A stretch of DNA of 64,000 bases from Hysterangium stoloniferum (lineage: Eukaryota > Basidiomycota > Agaricomycetes > Hysterangiales > Hysterangiaceae), in the NCBI GenBank assembly GCA_015178975.1, contig WHVD01000191.1, forward strand, positions 82,080-146,079. Direction: 5' to 3'. Position numbers and translations under genes: made by a program. The notes beneath the pieces were generated by a model, which saw only the letters and a list, made by a program, of their open reading frames with translations, did not search any database and was not told the DNA's origin. Within the stretch, counting starts at the first letter, position 1; each line of letters opens with the position of its first letter. This document shows, in pieces, positions 10,605 through 20,506 of this stretch.

Positions 10605-11962
10605 TGTTAGGACTGGAAAACCTGCTGGGCTCTGGACCACATCCTACATGCACCCGACTCTCTACATATAGTATAACAGGTTACAGTTAACTGGAAAATT
10701 CACCAGGACCTGGACGTTGAACCTGTCTATGTCTGACCATCTGTGTCTCATACACCAGTCATCAGAACACCTGCCAAGACCCATGCACATTGAACCTGTC
10801 TATGTCTGTGTTATGTATTTCTAAGGTTTTTCTATTTTTTACAAAATTCCCCAAATAAATTGATAAAAACAAGTTTAAATGTACTTATATTGTGACGGTA
10901 GTCTCCTGAAATTAACCTGAATTTTTACAATTTATTTCATATTTTTATCATTTATTTTGGGAGAACTATCGAAATTCTACTGTTTATTCTTTTTTAACTA
11001 AATATCTTTGAAGTCGGCCATCTGGCATTTATTGCGCAATGCATGGGAATATTGTCACATTTCGTGACAATTGTCACAAATGGCTGAATAACAATAATGT
11101 CACACATATGGAAACACTGTGACATGTGTGGAAAAATTATGTAATCAGCACGCATGCACAAAAATCATCAACTTCATAACACACAAGAACATTACATCAG
11201 CATATATGCTACTGGAAAGTAGTACAAACTCCTGGAATATTCCAGCAGATTCCAGGTAAAATAGCTAAAAATAGGTAAAACAAGTAGCTAGAACATTCTC
11301 CCATGTCTCAGATTTTACTGTATATGTACTTTGAATTTGAATCTCCTTTCTCAAGCTACACTACTTAACTCAAGTAAAAAGAGTTTACAAGTATGCTAAA
11401 TAGTAATAATACATTACAACACACCAGTCACTGGACTCCACCAGGACAACCCATCAGCTCTCTAACTGAGCCCCATTCCTGTTATGGTCAAATGACCTGT
11501 CATGTTTTGGACCCCACCTCTGTTCTGTTCTGTCCCTAACACCGAGTTTGGTGTTTATCCATCCCAATTCATGATTACTTGTTTAGGTTTTCATTATTAC
11601 CAGATTTGGTATTGCATACATTCCACAGTCTATATAGTCTAGCTGATGTTTGTACATACATACAATCTGGTCAGAAAATTGACTAAGTCCTCCCCCAGTT
11701 ACTTAATATATATCCCACTCTATCTCTCATCTCTGAAACACAATGCTATTGACCTTGTCAGAGCCCACAGGCTTTCTGACCGACCTCCTGACCTATCGCT
11801 TATCACCCATCAACCTATCAGCTACACCTGGACTCCCAGGTTTCCCATCTGCCTGTCTGAAGTTGGACACTATAATCTCACAAGGGCACAACCTATAAGC
11901 TGAAGCCAAGTCCTACCAGATTATCTGTGGGTTTCTTTGGAAGCTCCACACATCATTTAACA
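10605..11962 (+). repeat. Solo LTR, family D, with internal ~610-bp insertion
   Basis: Begins TGTTAGGACTGG and ends ATTTAACA. Flanks ACAGC and ATAGC match 4 of 5 with one transition, as an aged duplication would. The core CATAAGCTGAAGCCAAGTCC (here CTATAAGCTG...) is near 11890, making it plus-sense. Compared with other family D copies, 10812-11423 is extra AT-rich sequence. Confidence 0.75.
10812..11423. mobile_element. AT-rich insertion in family D LTR, imperfect inverted ends
   Basis: Sequence absent from the sister LTRs. Its ends GTGTTATGTATT and (reversed) GTGTTGTAATGTATT are imperfect inverted repeats. It contains repeated TGTCACA/TGTGACA words near 11050-11130. No ORF. A MITE-like element is the simplest reading, class unknown. 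Confidence 0.4.
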
Positions 11963-12305
11963 ATAGCACAGTATTAATAATTTGAGTACCAGTTACTTTT
12001 GAAATAAATATAATTTTCCAAAAATTAGCAACTAAAGATAAATATGGCAGTAGTTAAATGTACTAAAAAAAGTATATGTTAACCAACATACAGATAAACT
12101 GAGTGCCAGGAAGTAGATAGCTGTTGTTGAAAACAACAAAGATGTGGTAGCTGTAGTTGAACAAGCCAGTTTGTAGTGTACAAGAGAAAATAAAATCAAA
12201 TATCAAGAAACTATTGAGATCATTTGAAATATAGAAAAAAATTGCAATAATGTAATAATTCACCTATTATATTCACAATCAAAATCCCATACATTCTGCA
12301 TCTGG

Positions 12306-14830
12306 TCATTTGCCTAGCTTGGTGTACATTGGGGTCAAGCTAGTCTCAGATGTCAGGGTATCTGGATGTTCAGTTCCTAGAGTGTGCTCCCTAGCCTCTA
12401 GCACCTGGACCTCCAGTTGTTCTGCATCAGTCCATTTCCCCAGCTGGTGGTATGTGGTGGCCAAGTTGGCCATGGATGTCAGGGTGTCAGGGTGTTTGGT
12501 CCCTAGGATTTGCTTTCTGGCCTCCAGTACCTGGACCTCCAGTTGTTCAGCATCAGTCCATCTCCCCAGCTGGCTGTATGTAGTAGCCAGGTTGGCCTTG
12601 GAATTTAGAGTGTCTGGGTGTTCAGTACCTAGGATTTGCTCCCTGGCTGCCAGTACCTGGACTTCCAGTTGCTCTGCATCAGTCCATCTCCCCAGTTGGC
12701 TGTATGTAGTAGCCAGATTGGCCTTGGAATTCAAAGTGTCTGGGTGTTCAGTCCCTAGGATTTGCTCCCTGGCTGCCAGTACCTGGACCTTTAGTTGTTC
12801 TGCATCATTCCATCTCCCCAGCTGGCTGTATGTAGTAGCCAGATTGGCCTTGGAATTCAGAGTGTCTGGGTGTTCAGTCCCTAGGATTTGCTCCCTGGCT
12901 GCCAGTACCTGGACCTCCAGTTGTTCTGCATCAGTCCATCTCCCCAGCTGGCTGTATGTAGCAGCCAGGTTAGCCTTGGAATTCAGAGTGTCTGGGTGTT
13001 CAGTCCCTAGGATTTGCTCCCTGGCTGCCAGTACCTGGACCTTTAGTTGTTCTGCATCAGCCAATCTTCCCAACTGATGATATGTGGCAGCCAAGCTGGC
13101 CTGGGATGTCAGGGTGTATGGGTGTTCAGTGCCTAGGATTCGCTCCCTGGCCTCCAGTACCTGGACCTCTAGTTGTTCTGCATCAGCCCATCTCCCCAGC
13201 TGGCTGTATGTAGTAGCTAAATTGGCCCTGGATGTCAGAGTGTCTGGGTGTTCAGTGCCTAGTATTCGCTCTCTGGTCTCCAGTACCTGGACCTCCAGTT
13301 GTTCTGCATCAGTCCATCTCCCCAGCTGGCTATATGTAGTAGCCAGGCTGGCCTTGGAATTCAAAGTGTTTGGGTGTTCAGTCCCTAGGATTTGCTCCCT
13401 GGCTGCCAGTACCTGGACCTTTAGTTGTTCTGCATCAGTCCATCTCCCCAGCTGGCTGTATGTAGTAGCCAGGTTGGCCTTGGAATTCAGAGTGTCTGGG
13501 TGTTCAGTCCCTAGGATTTGCTCCCTGGCTGCCAGTACCTGGACCTCCAGTTGTTCTGCATCAGCCAATCTTCCTAACTGATTATATGTGGCAGCCAAGC
13601 TGGCCCTGGATGTCAGAGTGTCTGGGTGTTCAGTACCTAGTATTTGCTCCCTGGCCTCCAGTACCTGGACCTCCAGTTGTTCTGCATCAGTCCATCTGCC
13701 CAGCTGGAGGTATGTAACAGCCAGGTTGGCCTTGGAGTTCAGAGTGGCTGGGTGTTCAGTGCCTAGGATCTGCTTGCTGGCCTCTAATACCTGTACCTGC
13801 ATCTTTTCTGCATCAGTCCATCTGCCCAGCTGACAATATGTGCCAGCCAAGTTAGCCCTGGATGTCAGAGTGTCTGGGTGTTCAGTGCCTAGTATTTGCT
13901 CTCTGGCCTCCAGTACCTGGACCTCCAGTTGTTCTGCATCAGCCAATCTTCCCAACTGATTATATGTGGCAGCCAAGCTGGCCCTGGATGTCAGAGTGTC
14001 TGGGTGTTCAGTGCCTAGTATTCGCTCCCTGGCCTCCAGTACCTGGACCTCCAGTTGTTCTGCATCAGCCCATCTCCCCAACTGGCCGTATGTAGTAGCT
14101 AAATTGGCCCTGGATGTCAGAGTGTCTGGGTGTTCAGTGCCTAGTATTTGCTCTCTGGCCTCCAGTACCTGGACCTCCAGCTGTTCTGCATCAGTCCATC
14201 TGCCCAGCTGGAGGTATGTAACAGCCAGGTTGGCCTTGGAGTTCAGAGTGGCTGGGTGTTCAGTGCCTAGGATCTGCTTGCTGGCCTCTAATACCTGTAC
14301 CTGCATCTTTTCTGCATCAGTCCATCTGCCCAGCTGACAATATGTGCCAGCCAAGTTAGCCCTGGATGTCAGAGTGTATGGGTGTTCAGTGCCTAGGATT
14401 TGCTCCCTGGCCTCCAGTACCTGGATCTCCAGTTGTTCTGCAGCAGTCCATTTTCCCAGCTGACAGTATGTAACAGCCAGGTTGGCTTTGGAATTCAGAG
14501 TGTCTGGGTGTTCAGTGCCTAGTATTTGCTCCCTGGCCTCCAGTACCTGGACCTCCAGTTGTTCTGCATCAGCCCATCTCCCCAGCTGGCCGTATGTAGT
14601 AGCTAAATTGGCCCTAGATGTCAGAGTGTCTGGGTGTTCAGTGCCTAGTATTTGCTCTCTGGCCTCCAGTACCTGGACCTCCAGTTGTTCTGCATCAGTC
14701 CATCTGCCCAGCTGGAGATATGTAACAGCCAGGCTGGCCTTAGAATTCAGAGTGTCTGGGTGTTCAGTCCCTAGGATGTGCTCCCTTGCCTCCACTACCT
14801 GGATCTCTAACAGTTCTGCATTTAACCATT
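12306..14830 (-). repeat. Coding 126-bp tandem repeats of the NLR TPR domain
   Basis: Twenty 126-bp units lie head to tail, most differing by only a few bases. Higher-order duplication shows: repeat pairs carrying SKQILGTEHPATLNSK occur twice, each preceded by the same EKMQVQVLEA variant. The antisense strand stays open across the array and creates false ORFs. Confidence 0.9.
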
Positions 14831-17422
14831 TCCCAGTCTCCTTGTACACCAGGGCAAATCTCTCAGAGACATCATCATAATAGCCCTTTATCTTCCCCTT
14901 AGCTACTGCATCATTTGCTATGATATGAGGCAACAGTTGTCCTCGAAGTTGGATACCATACAATGTATGATCCAGCTTATTGATACATCTTGCTAATAAT
15001 GCTCTAGCTGCATATAAATGAGGTATCCCATCTATGCCCATTGCCTTATCTCTTATCCACACATGAATGACTGGATGCATTGACCATGACAGTGACTGTA
15101 GTGTAGGAGGCCCTCTGGATAGAAGTGAATAATCACAAAGGATTTGCATGGCCTGCCTGAATAGCAAATTTGACCACTGTCCATCCTTATTGCATTTGAG
15201 TAACTGACCTGGAAGATCTGATGTGGTAGTTTGTAATTTACCACCATATGTATTTGCTTGTGGCAATTCTGCAGCTTGTTTGAAAATAGCTTCCATAATG
15301 TTCTGGTGATGAAAGAACCCCATTATCTTCAGGATGAATAATGCATCTTGTGCACTTTCTGATACTGTGGCCTGCTTTTCAATCAAATCATATGACAGAT
15401 TTAGAGTACTATAAATAGTATGATTATATCCTGGAGCCCCTTTCATAGATGGATTATCTGCATCCAAAAAGTCTGCTTGAGATTTCTTATACATAATTAA
15501 ATACTCTGTCACTTTGCAGAGTCCAGCTGAGATGGCAGTTCCTGCAATATCTACAGCAAGAGGCAGGAAGCCAAGTGTAGCAACAATTTTTTCTGACAAA
15601 TCAGATATAGCAACACTTGATTCATTGTCAGATTTAGCTGCAGCTTGAAAGAGGGCAAGTGCCTGATCACTCTCCATTGGGAGAACATTCAGATACACTG
15701 TCACCTGGCTGCATAGCCTAGGACTTCGGCTAGTAATCAACACATGAATCTCTCGGATGTGTGGCAAATAATCTTTAACAATTGTTTCTGTCACATCAGC
15801 ATTGTCAAAAATGAGGAGGCATTTCTTTTCAATAGTAAGCCACTTTAGAACTGCATCTGCAGACCTTTCAATACCCTTTGCTTTCACTTCAGGAAGATCA
15901 GCTATACTGGAAAAGCCATCTGTTAAAGTTTCCAAGTTTGTGGCATCTATCCAGAAAATACCCCAAAAGTCACTTTATATATTTCAGTAAGCACTGGCAA
16001 TCACAACCAAAACCATTGGCAGCTTACTGGTCATTGTTTAGCAGTTCTTCAATGAATTTCAAACAAATCTGAGTTTTCCCAACTCCACCCATCCCATACA
16101 AAAGCAAGTGTTTCCACCCTGTGGCAGAGCTTTCAGGAGCAAAAAAATTTCGGAGTCTCATAAGATATTTCTCCTGTCCTACAAATCTTGGACTAGGACG
16201 GAGCTTGGAGGTGTATATAGTTTCTTTGAGACGATCCTCTGTTTAATAATGTTAGCTCAGGTATATTATGCTTATAGTGAACACAGACCACTTTGCTCTT
16301 CAAATTTGATCCACCGAGTTTGTACTGCATGTGGAGCTTTCTTAATCATACCTTGTATAGAAAATGACATGATCTTGAAGTCATCATCACCAACAGATTG
16401 AAATCTGGACATCCCATTGTGATCCTTATGCATGCCAATTGATTCCATGTTAGCTGCATCAGAAATCACAGCATATTTTTCAGGAACAATCTGAATGTGT
16501 GCCCTAAGTCGATGTGTTTGTGATATACATTACAAGTCTGCTCACGAGTGTAGAAATGCCCCCGGGGAGAATAGTTGGTAAAGTTTCATAGAAGAATTTC
16601 ATGTGAAAATGGGCAGCAATGGAGTTAAAATCACTGATTTGTTGCTGTAACAGCTCTGGGTGAGACGCGAAATGCTTCAATAAGATATTGTTTGTCCGAC
16701 TGCACTGTGAAATGAGTTTCAACATTATGTCTGTATCTCGGTGGGGTGTACCAAGGAAGAGAATGCCATATGTTGACAAATAAATCCATTTATGAGGCAG
16801 AAGATGCTGTTTATGGGCAGCGTTGGCTTGGATCAGGGCCTGTTACAAAGTGTGTATAAAAATTGTAGACCTTTGTCATTCTGAGATGACCTACGCTTTT
16901 AAGAATAACGCCGCCTAGGCTGTGTGCAATAAAGATTATTGGGAGCTTCTGAGAGAAAAGAAGAGCATCTATTAGTAAGATAAGACAAGTATCGGCAAAT
17001 GCCAAGCAGCGAACCTCAGTGCCACTTGCCCCTCTGAACGCAGAAAGGCATGCAAGAAAGTCCTGCGCATAACCATACAGAGTCTGTTCAAACGACGAAC
17101 TCTCTGTGTAGGCATCGTAACCGTATGACAAGATCCGCGCTGTAGGCATAGCCTGTGGGAGAAAGTCCCGAAGCCAGAGTTTACCGTTATCAGCGGTCCA
17201 AGACTTTTCACAATGCCCATCAAGCCCATGAATGGAGATAATACTATAAAACCCGAAAGATGTTAGTAAGATGATACTGTGTATTGGAAGTTCAACCACC
17301 CACTCAATGGTTGGGGAGGTCCCTGGTGCAAGCTCCTTAATTCCAGTACCGAGATTGTATGTGTCCTTGCGTTGCTCCACGGCGCCAGTAAAGTAACGGC
17401 GCAGATTTGAAAAGGACTGCAT
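12306..17422 (-). CDS. NLR-like protein: alpha/beta hydrolase, NB-ARC, 20 TPR repeats
   Basis: Seven exons (complement of 17304-17422, 17015-17243, 16895-16948, 16534-16839, 16292-16490, 16028-16238, 12306-15972) give 1594 residues with exact phase. The N-terminal serine-hydrolase domain has the nucleophile motif AHSLGG (Ser ~126) and FLGTPHR, as in the lipase/DUF676-like effector domains of fungal NLRs. The NB-ARC has P-loop GMGGVGKT (~350-357), Walker B LLIFDNAD (~425-432), ITSR, GFLPLA and an MHP motif in place of MHD. Residues ~740-1594 are kinesin-light-chain-type TPRs: 20 copies with LGTEHP-like anchors, 42 residues each. By family such proteins are nucleotide-switched, cytosolic immune or self/non-self receptors; the ligand is unknown. 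The short introns are predicted by eye. The start is the ATG before SFSNLRRYF. Confidence 0.9.
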
Positions 17423-18895
17423 GCTGAGATAGTGACTGAGATAGTGACGGTGGCAGGAGATCTTAGGTCGGAGTGGAGTGACCGTGACTTGTCACTTGCT
17501 TCTCTGTCCCCCAGCACAGCCTGTTGCAAATACTCTCTAATAATTATCTTGGCAGGCGTGTCAAAGTCCTACGCCCGATTATTTCAAGAGAGCAAAATGA
17601 GCAGAATCTAGAGATCTAAATATTTTCTTACTTAGTGAAACGCTGACATCGGGGAATCACACCATTCAACGAAATGTCATTGCTCAAATTATATGCATAG
17701 TAAATATTTATAGAATGAAATCCAAGAGTGTCGAATACGTGTCCAATGAGTATACCAAATATTCGGGGTTTTGTCTGGGAAACTATGAGAATACGAGGGT
17801 CGAGGAAATGAGGTAGCGATAGCACATTGATTGAGTGAACACGGTTCAGAGACGGAGACGTGCAATTAGGTCTGAACATCGCTGCATAGCACAAAACGAC
17901 AACGTTGAACGAATATTTTAGCCGCAGAGATATTTTTACAGAATTCTGTTGAGATAATGAACTTTGAACACATCGATAAGTATAAACTTGAAAGGCATAC
18001 ACCCTAGCTATCATTATTGTTGGGACCAATACAGGGGTAACGCCACGGCTCAAAGCCAGTTAGTCGTTGAGAAAAAGTCTAAGAACCTGGAGTGTTCTAA
18101 TTAGGAGAGTTAATATTTAGTTGTAACGGCCACCTACATTTGATATATAAAGTTTCACCAAACGAAGGGGAACTGAAGGAGGTGTCGCACCGTCGCCACG
18201 TCTTCGTGGTTTATATGGCGTAAGGCGACAAGCAATGTGTCACTTTAACAAGAACATTGCACATGTCGAAGAGATGTGGATTGATACAGGACTGATTGCG
18301 ACATAGATACTAACGAGGCAGTGCCAAAGTTAGAATCCATTATACTAAAAAGGACCACAAGCTCTTGTGCGTGCATCAGGAAAGTGGGAAGATCAGTAAG
18401 TATGCCATCTATACTGTCTAGAGCGATCTAGGAGAGTTAGCTAGCTCGGCTAGACACGGCTAGACACACTACTTTCGCGAGATCCCTGTTTACTAGTCGG
18501 TATAAAAGCTTACTATAGATCTAGGGAGTCTAGGGAGTCTACATAATGGGTGTAGACATTCCCAAATCCCTGATGTGACAGCCATATATGCTCCATCCTA
18601 TAGCGATTAGTGGGAGGACGCGACATTTTCGGGGGGGTTCAACAACTCCTACGGCAAGCGTCATAAAATGAAGATAAAAGTCTCTTTGTGAAATTTATTT
18701 AGCTTTTTTATGTAAACAACTATAATACAATTTATCTTCATTTTACGAAGACCTCTGCTTTCGTGAGAAAAGCTGATCTAATCCCCCAACTTATAATTAA
18801 CGGCTTGTTCATCGGGGACTTGCCCCACCCACGGTTTACATCAGTCTAAATTCTCCTTGCGTTCACGAGTACATTCAACTTCCACCACTTCTAAA
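17423..18895. promoter_or_regulatory. Divergent intergenic region between NLR and epimerase genes
   Basis: 1.47 kb separates the two start codons. It contains a 141-codon minus ORF (17628-18053) without any recognisable domain, and an inverted repeat of 14 perfect bases (18665-18678 with 18731-18744). No core promoter element could be assigned with confidence. Confidence 0.4.
18665..18744. repeat. Short inverted repeat (14-bp arms, 52-nt loop)
   Basis: AAAATGAAGATAAA at 18665-18678 is the exact complement of TTTATCTTCATTTT at 18731-18744; the match extends a few more bases with one mismatch. It lies about 150 bp upstream of the epimerase start. It may be a small MITE or a foldback in the promoter. 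Confidence 0.6.
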
Positions 18896-20030
18896 ATGCC
18901 CCAAGCAATCATATCCCCGTCTGTCCTTGCTTCAGATTTTGGACAACTAACTGCAGAATGTAAACGGATGATTAAGGGTGGAGCTGAGTGGTTACATATG
19001 GGTATATTCCTGTATCTGAATGTATAAGGAATGGGATTGTTATGCTGATGTTTGTCTAATTTGTTTAAGACGTAATGGACGGGTGAATGTCACGTTTTTG
19101 TTTTGGTCAGGATGTGAGATGTTTACCTTGCCTCTCACCGGGTTATTTCCAGGCATTTCGTACCCAATATCACAATGGGTGAGTGAGACTTGGTCCTATC
19201 ATGTCAACATTAATGATCTGAAAGGACGGTAATGTAATTCAGGCGCCCCCATTCTCAAATGTGTGAAGAAAGGCATCCCGGATATATTCATGGATTGCCA
19301 TATGATGGTTGCAGAGCCGGAGAAGGTGTGTTGCGTTCACAACGATCTATCCCATTTTTTTTACCAACGATTCCTCGATATAGTGGGTAGATGATATCGC
19401 AGATGCAGGTGGTGCCCTGTACTGCTTCCACATTGAAGCAACTAGTACGTTCATAATTGTACGATGTGCATTATTCTATACACTAACATTGTGCCTATCT
19501 CTCTCAGAGACCCCCCTCCCACTGATCCAAGCGATCCACGCCAAAGGCATGCGTGCCGGCGTCGCAATCTCGCCAGATACCCCATCTACTGCGATTTCAG
19601 ACGAAGTCGGCACCGCCGCCGATATGCTTCTCGTTATGACTGTCTATCCCGGTAGGTATCTCAACACAGCGTTCAGGAGGTAAGCGGAAACTAAACACCA
19701 CCGGCCAACACACAGGACGCGGCGGCCAGAAATTTCTCGAGCGGTGTGTGCCCAAGGTCGCAGAGTTGCGGACGCGATTCCCGGAGAAGGATATCGAGGT
19801 GGATGGCGGTGTTGGGCCCAGCACCATCGAGACATGTGCGCACGCAGGTACGTCCATGGGCTGAGCTTTCGTGTATCGTGGGATGTGAAGTGACTGTGGC
19901 ATCTCCAGGCAGCAATGTTATCGTCGCGGGCACCGCTATCTTTGGTTCGTCAGACCCGGAGCAGGTCATTGCAACTCTGAAAGCTAGTGTGAACGCTGCA
20001 CAGGCAAAAATCAAAGCATCCCGATCATGA
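18896..20030 (+). CDS. RPE1: Ribulose-phosphate 3-epimerase
   Basis: Eight exons (18896-19001, 19070-19082, 19153-19178, 19243-19325, 19384-19444, 19508-19651, 19716-19847, 19909-20030) sum to 687 nt, 228 residues, the usual size of the family. It interconverts ribulose-5-phosphate and xylulose-5-phosphate in the cytosolic pentose phosphate pathway. Motifs of the metal-dependent TIM barrel are in order: SPSVLASDFGQL at the N terminus, the HMDVMDGHFVPNITMG block (metal-binding His and Asp), MDCHMM, VYPGRGGQKF and the VDGGV phosphate/metal loop. Exons 2 and 3 are only 13 and 26 nt, both needed to complete the conserved VMDGHFVPN block. It is transcribed away from the NLR and converges on the downstream glycosyltransferase. 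Identity is firm. Confidence 0.95.
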
Positions 20031-20506
20031 CAGGAAGGAATGTCGAATTGATGTTTATTTGTGGGATAGAGTATTTAAGTCAACTGTTCAGAATGTAAAG
20101 TTGTCTACACATTAGAAGAATTGAATAACATTCAAAGTTCACTGAGAAGCGATGGCTCCGTCACTCCGTGGAAAGCATAGAAATATATCCAAACAATGAA
20201 AGCGACTACTCTACGTATATAAAAGAGGGAAAAGACATGATAGGTAAGGGATATATTATCTATTTACAGAGCGGGGCATGCCAGCGGCGTGATGGTTCAT
20301 TGTTAGGTGTGTTGCCTATGGTTGCGTATTAATAACATGTGTGGGCTGGTCCGTCCAAAACAACAATACAATAAGTAAAAAAAAGACTCGTCGAGACATG
20401 GCCGGAATCAAATCACCGCTGCATACCCTTCGCAACCGCCATGGACAGCGACGGAAAAGAGTATTTCAACAGCAACAGAGACGGCCAGATCCCGAACAGA
20501 CCTTCA
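20031..20506. other. Convergent intergenic region
   Basis: 476 bp between the epimerase stop and the glycosyltransferase stop. It must hold both 3' ends. A 78-codon plus ORF here (from 20341) overlaps the antisense of the neighbour and has no family. Confidence 0.5.

Noticed and set aside
12310-14880. Plus-strand repeat ORFs up to 255 codons
   Set aside because: Antisense shadow of the NLR TPR repeats.
17628-18053. 141-codon minus ORF as a gene
   Set aside because: No domain, AT-rich codon use unlike the neighbours, and no splice partner; kept only as a note in the intergenic region.
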